Below the pieces are notes generated by a model. The model saw only the letters and a list, made by a program, of their open reading frames with translations. It searched no databases and was not told the DNA's origin. The position numbers and the translations under genes are program-made. A DNA stretch of 64,000 nucleotides from Candidatus Aminicenantota bacterium (GTDB lineage: Bacteria; Acidobacteriota; Aminicenantia; S016-38): NCBI GenBank assembly GCA_027068075.1, contig JAMOUJ010000009.1:23479-87478 (forward strand), read 5' to 3'. This document shows positions 1 to 8,665 of this stretch, one piece after another (the first letter of the stretch is position 1; every line of letters begins with the position of its first letter).

Positions 1-1352
1 TCGTCGGGGGAATGGGGAAATCTTATGGTAGGACCGAAGGAAATCATCTCCATGTGGGGATAGTTCTTGCCTATGATTCCGGTCTCAAGCCCTGCGTGGA
101 TGGCGGTCACCTCCGGCTCCTTTCCAAAGAGTTTTCTGTAAACCTCCTTCATCTTGCGGAGAAGTTCGGAATCGGGGTTGGGGGTCCAGCCGGGATATCC
201 CGGGGGCTGATGGGTTTCAGCCCCGGCCAGATCACCCAGGGCCTTCAATTGCTTGCACACGAATTCCAGGGAGGAGTTTATGGAACTTCTGCTGGATTCA
301 ACCACCTCCACTTCCTTCTCCTGGGACCTGACCACCGCCAGATTAGTGGAGGTTTCCACGAGACCCTTCATGGCAAGGCTCATGGCCAGAACCCCGTGGG
401 GAAGGCTCATGAGGAAGTCCACTATTTTCTTAGTTTCCTCCAGGACCTCTCCTCCCTGGGCCGGGGAATATTCTATGCGAACATCCGGATCCGAGTACTT
501 CAATTCCTCCTTGACCTCTTCCAGGACCTTCTCCACCGCCGCCTTCACATCCTTTTCATCGGCAAAAATAACCGCCCTGGCTTCCCGGGGAATGGCGTTC
601 CTTTTGTTTCCTCCCTCAATTTCGGATATTTTAACCCCGTCTATTTCGTAGAGGACCCTGGCCAGAATCCTAATGGCGTTACCCCTCTGGAGATGGATGT
701 CCACTCCGGAATGGCCGCCCTTGAGACCGCTCACCTTCACTTCAAAGGCGTCCCCTTTCGCTTTCCTGCGGCTAACCGGGAGTTTAAAGATGGTATCCCT
801 TCCCCCGGCACACCCTATAAAGAAAACCCCTTCGTCCTCGCTGTCCAGGTTCAGCAGGTATTTTCCCTTCAGCCAGTTGGGCTTTAGGTTGGAAGCCCCG
901 GTAAGTCCGGTCTCCTCGTCCACGGTGAGTAAAACCTCCAGGGGACCGTGAACTATGCTATCGTCCTCCAGCACCGCCAGGGCCGCCGCCACGCCTATTC
1001 CGTTGTCCGCCCCCAGGGTGGTGCCGTCGGCGGTAATCCACCCGTCTTCCCTTTTCACCCTTATGGGGTCCTTCTCAAAATCAAAATCCACATCGGAATT
1101 CTTTTCGCACACCATGTCAAGATGAGCCTGAAGAACCACGCCGGGGGCCCCTTCGTGGCCCGGTGTGGCCTTTTTCCTTATGAGGACATTTCCCACCTCG
1201 TCCACCTCGTATTCCAGGCCCTTTTTCTTAGCGAAGTTGATCACATATTCCCTTATTTTTTCCTCGTTTTTGGAACAACGGGGGATTTTTCTTATTTCGT
1301 CAAAATGCTTCCACAGCAATTCCGGTTTCAAGCCTTCAAATACCTTATCCAT
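1..1352 (-). CDS. pepD: Aminoacyl-histidine dipeptidase (M20), 3' end cut by window edge
   Basis: Zinc dipeptidase of the M20 family that hydrolyses short peptides such as Xaa-His in the cytoplasm. The reading frame begins at an ATG at 1352 preceded by GGAGGTGAA and stays open to the window edge, giving about 450 residues. The family is usually about 480-490 residues, so roughly the last 35 are missing. Visible metal and catalytic motifs are HLDM near residues 77-80, GADNGIG with the bridging Asp near 116, and DEETG with the general base Glu near 146-147. The visible end reads FGPTIRFPHSPD, the conserved C-terminal metal-site region of PepD. It is transcribed divergently from the MFS gene. 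Assignment is from motifs and overall pattern, with high certainty. Confidence 0.93.
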   Translation of the reverse strand, partial: MDKVFEGLKPELLWKHFDEIRKIPRCSKNEEKIREYVINFAKKKGLEYEVDEVGNVLIRKKATPGHEGAPGVVLQAHLDMVCEKNSDVDFDFEKDPIRVKREDGWITADGTTLGADNGIGVAAALAVLEDDSIVHGPLEVLLTVDEETGLTGASNLKPNWLKGKYLLNLDSEDEGVFFIGCAGGRDTIFKLPVSRRKAKGDAFEVKVSGLKGGHSGVDIHLQRGNAIRILARVLYEIDGVKISEIEGGNKRNAIPREARAVIFADEKDVKAAVEKVLEEVKEELKYSDPDVRIEYSPAQGGEVLEETKKIVDFLMSLPHGVLAMSLAMKGLVETSTNLAVVRSQEKEVEVVESSRSSINSSLEFVCKQLKALGDLAGAETHQPPGYPGWTPNPDSELLRKMKEVYRKLFGKEPEVTAIHAGLETGIIGKNYPHMEMISFGPTIRFPHSPD

Positions 1353-1371
1353 GGTTCACCTCCAAATTTAG

Positions 1372-1400
1372 AATTTAGATGATAAAATCTTCCGTGTCAA
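1372..1400 (-). promoter_or_regulatory. Putative promoter of pepD
   Basis: On the minus strand TTGACA (1400-1395), a 17-base spacer and TAAATT (1377-1372) form a sigma70-type promoter. It ends 20 bases before the pepD start, and the -35 box abuts the start codon of the divergent MFS gene. The -10 matches consensus at only four of six positions. Confidence 0.5.
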
Positions 1401-2537
1401 ATGAATAAGAACCTCTGGAAAATTTCCGCCTCCACCTTTCTCCTATACGGAGGATTGGCCATCCTGGTCTATTTTTCCCTGTTTCTCAAGGAAATAGGCC
1501 TCAACAACGCCCAGATTGGCTTGATAGTTTCTCTCTTCTCCTGGACCGCCCTTTTCTCAAGGCCCTTCGGCGGAAGGATAGCCGATGCCTTTAGCCCGAG
1601 GACCCTTCTCCTCCTGGGGGCTTCCCTTTTCTCCCTTTCCCTTTTTGGCCTGGCTCTGGCCGGGAGGAACATATCCCTCATCGTGGCCCTGCGGGTGGGG
1701 TCCGGTCTGGGCTTCGCCTGGTACGGTCTGGGTTCCCTCCTTCAAAGCGTGGAGGGAGAGAGGCTGGAAAAATTCACAGGAAATGTTTCCACCGTGGCGG
1801 TTTTCTACCTCCTCCCCTATTTCTTTTTCCCGTACCTGGGCATAAAAATAGCAAGGAAATTCGGGTTCCCATGGATGTTCGCCGCCGCCGGTTTGAGCGC
1901 CCTGGCCTCCATTCCGTTCATTCTTTCTCTGAGGGGCCACAAAAGGGAGAAAAGGGCCCGGGGAAGGCTCAGGATAACCCCGGGGGTGGGCTTCCTGGGC
2001 CTGATGAACTTCCTCATGGGATGGAGCGTCAACATAGCCTTTCCCTTTATTCCCCTGGTAGAGAAGGTTCGTCCCGGGGTGGAAACGGGTTTCTTTTTCA
2101 CCATGGTATCGGCGGTGGCGGTCCTCATCAGGGCCTATCTTGGGAGGAAACTTCCCTTCTGGGGAAAACCCCTGGCCTTTCTTCCCGGATTTGCAGGCTT
2201 TGCCCTGGGCTTCCTCCTGGCCTCCTTTGCCAGAACCACCCTCCAATTCCTGGCCGTGGGTTTTCTGGTGGGAATCGGGGTGGGCATCGTATATCCCAAC
2301 ATAACCTCCATAACCCTGAAAACCGCCCAGGAAGAGCATCGGGGCCTTATCATGGGATTCGTCTCCTCCATGGGAGACCTGGGCTTCTGCACGGGTCCCA
2401 TAATCTTCGGCTACCTCTCCTACCGCATGGGACTCATCCCCTCCTTCCTCTTGTGGGGAATATTGATAGGCACCGCTTCCCTGGCTTCCTATCTCCTCCT
2501 TTCAAAGAGCGTGAAATGCAGGGAGGAGGTTTCCTAA
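1401..2537 (+). CDS. Major facilitator superfamily transporter
   Basis: Inner-membrane MFS protein of 378 residues with about 12 hydrophobic helices in two six-helix halves. The loop between helices 2 and 3 carries the family signature in the form GGRIADAFSPR near residues 57-67. A basic central loop (RGHKREKRARGR) separates the halves. The substrate cannot be told from the sequence. Neighbours (a peptidase and a compatible-solute operon) would allow a peptide, drug or sugar exporter. No clear Shine-Dalgarno precedes the ATG and the intergenic gap to divergent pepD is only 48 bases, so the leader must be very short. Its end overlaps the convergent gpgS-like gene by four bases. Confidence 0.85.
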   Translation: MNKNLWKISASTFLLYGGLAILVYFSLFLKEIGLNNAQIGLIVSLFSWTALFSRPFGGRIADAFSPRTLLLLGASLFSLSLFGLALAGRNISLIVALRVGSGLGFAWYGLGSLLQSVEGERLEKFTGNVSTVAVFYLLPYFFFPYLGIKIARKFGFPWMFAAAGLSALASIPFILSLRGHKREKRARGRLRITPGVGFLGLMNFLMGWSVNIAFPFIPLVEKVRPGVETGFFFTMVSAVAVLIRAYLGRKLPFWGKPLAFLPGFAGFALGFLLASFARTTLQFLAVGFLVGIGVGIVYPNITSITLKTAQEEHRGLIMGFVSSMGDLGFCTGPIIFGYLSYRMGLIPSFLLWGILIGTASLASYLLLSKSVKCREEVS

Positions 2538-3742
2538 TTGTTGGCTTCCACCACCGCCTTCATGAGGCGATCCAGGTAGTCGGGAAACACCGAGGTAATT
2601 CGGCTCCAGTTGGGGGTAAGTGGTATGGCCAGGGGATCCTCCAGGAACTGCTCACAGGCGATCCTCAAGGCGTTGCCGAAGGTTTCCACCGCCAGTTCCT
2701 CCTGGTGACGGTCAAAACTCAGGGCGTTTATCATGGCGTCGGCGTGAAACCGGGCCAGCATGTCCTCGGCTATCCTCAGGTATGTGGTTCTGAGGGTTAA
2801 AAGCCTTCCCTCGTTGACGATGACTCCCCGGGCGGAAAGGTTTCTGAGGAGGTTCACGGCGATGTCCACCGCCATCTTGTGGAGACCCGTGTTGGGGTTG
2901 TCCTTGGAAAGGGGCTGGTGCTTGTGGTCGTATCTTTCGCAGAGTTCCACCTGGACAATCCTCTTTATGGCCACATTCCTGTAGACCTCGCTTAGGATCC
3001 CCACTTCCAATCCCCAATCCCCGGGAATCCTTATAACCCTGGCCAGGTCTGCCTTCATGGCGAACTCCCCCGCCAGGGGATAGCGGAAACTGTCCAGGTA
3101 GTCCAGGAAGGGATGACCTCCGGTTATGGTTTTCAAGGCCCTTATGAGGGGTATGAGGAAAAGCCTGGTCACCCTCCCGTGGATTTTGTGGGAAAAGCGG
3201 GCGTAAAATCCCTTGCTGAACTCAAAGCCTATGTGGGGGTTGACCACGGGATAAATAAGCCTGGAAAGCATGGTGTGGGAATAGGTGAGTATGTCGCTGT
3301 CGTGGAGGGCTATAACATCGGTTTCCCCCTGACCCAGAAGCAGGCCCACCCCGAACCACACGGCCCTTCCTTTCCCATCGGGGCCCACATAAAGGTCCGC
3401 ATCCTCCAGTTCCTTGATGAGCGTTTTCACCTGGGGATGCTCCAGCCACAGGACCGTGATCCTGTAGGGATACTCCCTGATTTCCCTCTTTACCCTGAGA
3501 AAATCCTCCTCTCCTGCCTTTCCCAGGACTATGAGAACCTGGTTTATGTAGTTGACTTCGCTCAAAAGGGCCATGATGTGCTTCATGGCGGGTTTCTGAT
3601 AATCGGAGTAGGTGGCCGGAATCAGGAGAGAGGTCCTTATTTTTTTTGAATATCTCTCCAGTTCCTCCTCTATCACCTTCGTTCCGGTGTTCCCCAGAAG
3701 GTGGAGGGTGGTTATTACTCCGGTTTGATATATGTCTGCCAT
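2534..3742 (-). CDS. gpgS: GT81-type glucosyl-3-phosphoglycerate synthase
   Basis: Family 81 glycosyltransferase that transfers a sugar from a nucleotide sugar to 3-phosphoglycerate, the first step of glucosylglycerate (or mannosylglycerate) synthesis. The protein has 402 residues. It shows an N-terminal GT-A fold, a metal-binding DSD triad in HDSDIL, and the family segment YPLAGEFAMK about two thirds along. The ATG has a strong GGAGGTG site and overlaps the end of the phosphatase gene by 28 bases, so the pair is translationally coupled. The adjacent sugar-3-phosphoglycerate phosphatase strongly supports the pathway. Whether the sugar is glucose or mannose cannot be decided here. Compatible solutes of this kind are typical of thermophiles and of salt or nitrogen stress. 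Confidence 0.85.
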   Translation of the reverse strand: MADIYQTGVITTLHLLGNTGTKVIEEELERYSKKIRTSLLIPATYSDYQKPAMKHIMALLSEVNYINQVLIVLGKAGEEDFLRVKREIREYPYRITVLWLEHPQVKTLIKELEDADLYVGPDGKGRAVWFGVGLLLGQGETDVIALHDSDILTYSHTMLSRLIYPVVNPHIGFEFSKGFYARFSHKIHGRVTRLFLIPLIRALKTITGGHPFLDYLDSFRYPLAGEFAMKADLARVIRIPGDWGLEVGILSEVYRNVAIKRIVQVELCERYDHKHQPLSKDNPNTGLHKMAVDIAVNLLRNLSARGVIVNEGRLLTLRTTYLRIAEDMLARFHADAMINALSFDRHQEELAVETFGNALRIACEQFLEDPLAIPLTPNWSRITSVFPDYLDRLMKAVVEANN

Positions 3743-4554
3743 TTTTCACCTCCCTCAATTTCTTTTAAGATTTCTTCCACGGCCCTGGACCATCCTCGGG
3801 CCGCTTTTTCCTCGTAAGTTCTCAGGTGGGGTATCCGTTCCTTCATTTTCCTGGAGGTCTCCGGGGTGGCGGATACCAGGACCGGAAGGTCCGCCATCTC
3901 AAGCATTTCAAGGTCGTTGGGACTGTCCCCCAGGGCTATTATAAGGTGTCCATCAAGGCCCGAAGCCTTCAGAACCTGCTTCAAGGCAGAAGATTTGCTG
4001 TGATTTCCGGTGAGGTGATAGAAAATACCGCCCTTCTGGACCCTCAAGCCCCGGCGCTTCGCCTCCTCCTCAAGGGAAGGAATTACATCCTCGTTCTCCG
4101 GAAGGAAGGGGACATCCCACTCCCTCCTCGCAGCCAGACGGGCCAGATGGGGAGGCAGGCCGGTGAGGGCGACCACTTCCTCCAGGGGCAAGGAGTGCAA
4201 GTAGGAAAACTTCACCCCGTATTTCCGAGAAAACTCCTCCATGAAATCCAGGAGGTCTTCAAAGGGAACCCCCAGGGGAATCTCGTAGAACTCCCCTTCA
4301 AAAAAGGGTTCCTTTCCCCGGTCAAGGAGAAAAGCCCTGGGAATGTAGCCGGCTCCTCCGTTTTCCACCACGAAGGGGTGGTTTATATCCAGGAGTTTTT
4401 GAAAGTGAAGGGTCTCCCCCAGGGTTTTGCTGGTGGCTATTATCAGGGGAATCCCCTGTTCCTTCAGTCTCTTAAGGGTTTTCTTAGCCTCCTCAAACCG
4501 GTAGTTTTCGTCCAGAAGGGTGTTGTCCAGGTCTGTGATTATCAAAAACCTCAC
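3715..4554 (-). CDS. gpgP: HAD-family glucosyl/mannosyl-3-phosphoglycerate phosphatase
   Basis: HAD hydrolase of 279 residues that removes the phosphate from the product of the downstream synthase to release the compatible solute. Motif I is DLDNTLLDE near residues 8-16 (nucleophile and acid Asp). Motif II is the Ser of ATSKT. Lys188 in the region GNHSKSSAL is a motif III candidate. GDSPNDLEML is motif IV. The cap matches the Cof/MPGP subfamily. The start codon is GTG at 4554. It lacks a Shine-Dalgarno, and the predicted transcription start coincides with that G (see the promoter entry), so the mRNA is probably leaderless. It is the first gene of a two-gene operon with gpgS. Confidence 0.88.
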   Translation of the reverse strand: MRFLIITDLDNTLLDENYRFEEAKKTLKRLKEQGIPLIIATSKTLGETLHFQKLLDINHPFVVENGGAGYIPRAFLLDRGKEPFFEGEFYEIPLGVPFEDLLDFMEEFSRKYGVKFSYLHSLPLEEVVALTGLPPHLARLAARREWDVPFLPENEDVIPSLEEEAKRRGLRVQKGGIFYHLTGNHSKSSALKQVLKASGLDGHLIIALGDSPNDLEMLEMADLPVLVSATPETSRKMKERIPHLRTYEEKAARGWSRAVEEILKEIEGGEKWQTYIKPE

Positions 4555-4560
4555 CGGAAT

Positions 4561-4589
4561 ATTTTAGTCCATGGGGCCGCATCCCTCAA
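4561..4589 (-). promoter_or_regulatory. Promoter of gpgP-gpgS, leaderless geometry
   Basis: Minus strand: TTGAGG (4589-4584), 17-base spacer, TAAAAT (4566-4561). The expected +1, seven bases after the -10, is 4554, exactly the G of the GTG start codon. No Shine-Dalgarno is present between them. Confidence 0.55.
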
Positions 4590-4615
4590 GAGTTTCTTGC
4601 AAAAAAGGGGATAAA

Positions 4616-6946
4616 ATGTTAAATATTACCTTCATGAAAAGGAATCTTTTTGTGGCAGTTTCCTTCATAAGCGCCTCCGCCATCCTCACGGAAATAGCCC
4701 TTACAAAGATATTCTCGGTGCTTTTTTTCCACCAATTCGCCTTTCTGATTATCAGCATAGCCCTTCTGGGCTACGCCGCCGCAGGGGTCTACCTTTCGGT
4801 TAAAGGGGACTACGAAAATTTCTACAAAAGACTTCCCCTTTACGCCCTTTCCATGGGGGTGTCCCTTCTTTTAGTCTTCAAGGTGGTTCTCATAATTCCC
4901 CTGGACTTCTCCGCCCTTCCCCAGTTAAGGCAGTTCCTCTACCTTTTCCTTTACCTGACCCTGCTCACTATTCCCTTCTTCCTGGCGGGCCTGCTTCTTT
5001 CCCTGATCTTCTCCATGATCACCGAAAGGGCCAACAGGCTGTATTTTTACGACCTGATGGGGGCCGCCGTAGGCGGCGTGGTCTTCGGCTTCGGCATCTC
5101 CCTCCTGGGAGGGCAAGGGATAATAGTTCTGGCGGCGGGGCTGGCGGTGGTGGCCGCCGTAATCCTGGAGGGAAGGTTAAACTGGAACCTGGCCCTGGCC
5201 TTAGCCGTAACCCTGCTCCTCATTCCCCTCTCCTCCAGGGTTTTCCGCTTCCACTACTCCATGGCCAAGAGGAATTACCTGGCCACCCTGAACAGGATTG
5301 AATTTTCCCGGTGGAGTCCCATCTTTAAAATAGATGTGGCAAAATACAACCGTCTTTCCAAGATAATATGGATTGACGCGGGAACCAACCAGTCCTTCAT
5401 GACCCACTACCCCAAGGACCTTAGATACGACGAGAACATACCCCGCAGGGCCAGGCTCAGGGATGTTTCCATACCCTACCTGATAAATCCGGGAGGAACT
5501 TACCTCATCATAGGTCCCGCGGGGGGTACGGAGGTCTTCGTGGCCCTCACCTACCTTCCCCACTTAATCCACGCCGTGGAACTGGACCCAGTCATAGTGG
5601 ATGTGGTGAAAAACCGTTACTCCGCCTTTATAGGTCACCTCTACAGAAACCGCAGGGTGAAATTAATAAACGACGAGGGCAGGAGTTTTCTGAAGCGCTC
5701 CAGGGTAAAATACGATGTGATTCAGGAAGTCAACAACTGCACCCCGGCGGCCATCGCCTCGGGAGTTTTGAATTTTTCCGAATCCTACATTCTCACCCTG
5801 GAGGCCTTTGAAAACTACTGGGACCACCTCACCCCCAGGGGTCTGGTGGCCATCCATGTTTGGGGCTCTCCCAGGCTGGTGGCCATAGCCAGGGCCCTGC
5901 TCAGGAAGAAGGGAATCAAGAACCCCCAAAATCACATAGCGGTGGTGGGAAGCGGTCTTCTCAGGAACCTGTTTATGCTGAGAAAGAGCGAGTTTACCGA
6001 AGAGGATGTTAAAACCATTGAGGCTCAGATAGATTGGGTAAACTCCCATTCCAAGAGCAAGGTAAAGATGCGCCCCATATATCTTCCCCACCGGAACAAC
6101 CCCGAAAGCCTGGAAAAACTGGTTCTGGAAAAAGGGGTCAAGGAGGTATATCGCCTGACGAACCTTGACCTTTCTCCTCCCACCGACAACCGTCCCTTCT
6201 TCTATCAATTCCTATCCCCGTTCCACTTCAAAACCCGGGGGAAATTGGTGAGACCCATCTTCAAAAAGGTGGTGGAGGCCTATCACCTCCACTCCACCGC
6301 CACCATCCTTTCGGTTATAGCCATATTATTTTTGCTTTCCTTCTTCCTGATCCCCTATCCCCTTTATGTTTTTCACCGGAAAGGGATTGAGGAGAAAAAC
6401 GCCTGGCGCTTCCTGCTTTTCTTTGCAGGAATAGGTCTGGCCTTCATCTTCATAGAGATCGTGTTCATAAAAAAATTCATACTTTTCCTGGGAAATCCGG
6501 TTTATTCCATCACCATAGTTATATCCTCCCTGCTTCTGAGCGCCGGAATTGGAAGCGCTCTTTCCAGAAATTTTCATCCCCGGAGCGTAAAGTTCGTGAG
6601 TTTCCTGCTCCTTCTGCTTACCACGGCCTACACCCTCTTTCTGACCCGGATCTTTGACACCTTCCTTCACCTTCCCTTCTTTTTAAGGTTCCTCATCTCC
6701 TTCCTTCTGATTTTCCTCATAGGCTTTTTCATGGGAACCATGTTTCCCATGGGCTTAAAACTGGTAAGGAAAACTTCGGTAAACCTGGTCCCGTGGGCCT
6801 GGGGAATAAACGGGTTCTTCACGGTAATGGGTTCAGCCCTTACGGTGCTCCTGGCGGTCCTCTTCGGTTTCAACGCCGTCCTTCTTCTGGCCGGCGTAAT
6901 ATACCTCCTGGCGGGCCTTTCCCTTCCCCTCCACCACCGAAATTAA
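4616..6946 (+). CDS. Spermidine-synthase-like protein with N- and C-terminal membrane domains
   Basis: Protein of about 776 residues in three parts. The N-terminal third has about seven hydrophobic helices. The middle is a Rossmann methyltransferase/aminopropyltransferase-like domain (GPAGGTEVFVAL for the nucleotide loop, AVELDP for the acidic ribose-binding strand, NDEGRSFL further on). The C-terminal part holds another five to seven helices. This is the family of membrane proteins with an embedded polyamine-synthase-like fold, whose substrate is unknown. The DTGPxD-type catalytic motif of true SpeE enzymes is not evident, so polyamine synthesis should not be assumed. The frame is open from 4571. 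I prefer the ATG at 4616, and 4634 is also possible. Divergent from gpgP, with four-base convergent overlap with the next gene. Confidence 0.75.
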   Translation: MLNITFMKRNLFVAVSFISASAILTEIALTKIFSVLFFHQFAFLIISIALLGYAAAGVYLSVKGDYENFYKRLPLYALSMGVSLLLVFKVVLIIPLDFSALPQLRQFLYLFLYLTLLTIPFFLAGLLLSLIFSMITERANRLYFYDLMGAAVGGVVFGFGISLLGGQGIIVLAAGLAVVAAVILEGRLNWNLALALAVTLLLIPLSSRVFRFHYSMAKRNYLATLNRIEFSRWSPIFKIDVAKYNRLSKIIWIDAGTNQSFMTHYPKDLRYDENIPRRARLRDVSIPYLINPGGTYLIIGPAGGTEVFVALTYLPHLIHAVELDPVIVDVVKNRYSAFIGHLYRNRRVKLINDEGRSFLKRSRVKYDVIQEVNNCTPAAIASGVLNFSESYILTLEAFENYWDHLTPRGLVAIHVWGSPRLVAIARALLRKKGIKNPQNHIAVVGSGLLRNLFMLRKSEFTEEDVKTIEAQIDWVNSHSKSKVKMRPIYLPHRNNPESLEKLVLEKGVKEVYRLTNLDLSPPTDNRPFFYQFLSPFHFKTRGKLVRPIFKKVVEAYHLHSTATILSVIAILFLLSFFLIPYPLYVFHRKGIEEKNAWRFLLFFAGIGLAFIFIEIVFIKKFILFLGNPVYSITIVISSLLLSAGIGSALSRNFHPRSVKFVSFLLLLLTTAYTLFLTRIFDTFLHLPFFLRFLISFLLIFLIGFFMGTMFPMGLKLVRKTSVNLVPWAWGINGFFTVMGSALTVLLAVLFGFNAVLLLAGVIYLLAGLSLPLHHRN

Positions 6947-7779
6947 AATTCGTTGAGTTTATACGCCGCCACGGTGTTGGCGAAGAATGTGGGGATCAGG
7001 ATAATTTTCTCGCCGGGAATAAATCCCAGATCCGCAGCGTTAGCCTTGCCGGCGGATAGGTCCAGAAGGAGTTGAAACCTGCCGTCCTGGAGTATTCCCA
7101 CCCTGCCCTGCCAGTCCGAAAGTATGAACATGGAATCATCCAGTATCAACCCGTCTATAACCATGGGGGCCCGGGCCACCTGGCGGATTTTCCCGGTCTC
7201 CACATGGCAGGCGAAGATTCTGCCGTCGCTGAAACTCCCTATGTAGAGTTTGCCGTCCCTGTAGAAGATCCCGTTGGGGCTTTTCACCGCCGGGTTCTTC
7301 AGCCAGACCTCCATCCGGCCTTTCTCAAGTTTGTATATCACGCTGTTTTTTGGGGAACTGTCGGAGACATAAACCCTTCCCTCAGAGTCCACCGCCACAT
7401 CGTTCAGGAACCGGGCCCCGGGGGCCGGGTACTTCCTCAAAATTCTGCCGGTGGACAGATCAATCTGCACCAGTTTGTCTATATCGCTCACATAGAGGCT
7501 CCCCCGGTAAACGGCCATTCCTTTAGGGGCATCCAGACCCGTGGCCCATCGCAGGGAGAGAATTTTTCCGTCCCTTCCCATTTTTGAGATGAAGCCGTTT
7601 CCATCCTTAGCCGTGGGGCTTCCCCCTATGCTGGAAACATAAAGCACACCGCCCTCAGGGTCGTATAGCACCGATTCGGGAACGCTGAATACCGCCGAGG
7701 TCTCCCAGAGTTTTTCCACCTTAAAACCCAAGGCAAAGACCAGACTGGCCGTCAAGAGAAAAAATGCCGCCTTTCTCAT
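6943..7779 (-). CDS. Secreted SMP-30/NHL-type beta-propeller protein
   Basis: Exported protein of 278 residues with an N-terminal signal peptide (MRKAAFFLLTASLVFALG). The remainder has repeated propeller blades: phrases such as GVLYVSSIGG, GSLYVSDID, GRVYVSDSS and GKLYIGSFSDG recur every 40-45 residues. This matches the SMP-30/gluconolactonase and NHL-like six-bladed fold. No catalytic assignment is possible. Such proteins may bind sugars or act as lactonases. The start has GGGAGGTGAG eight bases upstream, and a TAAAAT box lies about 20 bases further up. It is probably a separate unit from ymdB, which ends about 70 bases upstream on the same strand. Confidence 0.75.
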   Translation of the reverse strand: MRKAAFFLLTASLVFALGFKVEKLWETSAVFSVPESVLYDPEGGVLYVSSIGGSPTAKDGNGFISKMGRDGKILSLRWATGLDAPKGMAVYRGSLYVSDIDKLVQIDLSTGRILRKYPAPGARFLNDVAVDSEGRVYVSDSSPKNSVIYKLEKGRMEVWLKNPAVKSPNGIFYRDGKLYIGSFSDGRIFACHVETGKIRQVARAPMVIDGLILDDSMFILSDWQGRVGILQDGRFQLLLDLSAGKANAADLGFIPGEKIILIPTFFANTVAAYKLNEF

Positions 7780-7846
7780 GTCTCACCTCCCATCCAATTT
7801 TACACCCCGAAAGCGATGGGAAACAACGGAATTCCAGGGAAAGGGT

Positions 7847-8665
7847 TCAGGTCTGCTCTTCGTGGTTTACGGGGAGTTTTTCCCTGAGCCTTTCCACGGC
7901 CAGGGCCCTTCCTGAAGCAGGGTCCACATCAATCACCACCCCACACACCCAAACATGCCCCTCCTTTTCGGGTTCCAGTTTCAGGGACCTTCCTAGGAGA
8001 AGCCTTCGGATGGCATCGTCGGGCTTCACTCCTATCACCGAATCCGCTATGCCCACCATTCCCGCATCGGTGATGTAGGCCGTCCCGTCTGCCACCTGTT
8101 CGTCGGCGGTTTGAATGTGGGTGTGGGTCCCGATAATCGCCGAAACCCTGCCCCGGGCGTAGAAGAACATGGCCTTTTTCTCCGCCGTGGCCTCGGCGTG
8201 GAGGTCCACTATCCTGACGGGGTATTCCTCCCCCAGTTCCTCCAGAATCCGGTCCAGGGTTCTGAAGGGGCAGTCTATGGGGTCCATGAAAACCCTCCCC
8301 TGAAGGTTTATCACCGCCACCCCTGTTCCGTCCTCGGTTTTCTTTTTAAAAACGCCGTATCCGGGATTATCCGGGGGATAATTGGCAGGTCTCAGAATCC
8401 GGGGATCCTCCAGGGCCTCCACCGATTCCTTTCTATCCCATATGTGGTTGCCGGAGGTTATAACATCCACCCCCACCCGGAACAGGGAGGAGGCTATTCT
8501 GGATGAAATACCGAAGCCGCCGGCGATGTTTTCTCCGTTTAAGACTATAAAGTCCGGAGAGTATTCCCTTTTATACCTCTCTATGTTGTCAAAAATGGCC
8601 CTTCTTCCCGCCGAGGCGTAAACATCCCCGAAGAAGAGAACCCTGAACCTATTTGGAATACTCAA
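7847..8665 (-). CDS. ymdB: YmdB-family metallophosphoesterase
   Basis: Cytoplasmic metallophosphoesterase of 272 residues (TIGR00282 type). Bacillus YmdB hydrolyses 2',3'-cAMP and affects RNA-related signalling. Metal ligands are visible as GDV near residues 14-16, NGEN near 42-45, SGNHIWD in the first third, and HAEATAEK and GTHTHIQTAD in the second half. It overlaps the end of rny by 17 bases. The rny-ymdB pairing is conserved in many bacteria, supporting both calls. It is the last gene of the long translation and RNA operon. Confidence 0.92.
   Translation of the reverse strand: MSIPNRFRVLFFGDVYASAGRRAIFDNIERYKREYSPDFIVLNGENIAGGFGISSRIASSLFRVGVDVITSGNHIWDRKESVEALEDPRILRPANYPPDNPGYGVFKKKTEDGTGVAVINLQGRVFMDPIDCPFRTLDRILEELGEEYPVRIVDLHAEATAEKKAMFFYARGRVSAIIGTHTHIQTADEQVADGTAYITDAGMVGIADSVIGVKPDDAIRRLLLGRSLKLEPEKEGHVWVCGVVIDVDPASGRALAVERLREKLPVNHEEQT

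Noticed and set aside
3..1382. Several plus-strand frames over the left edge
   Set aside because: They are antisense to pepD, whose motifs are unambiguous.
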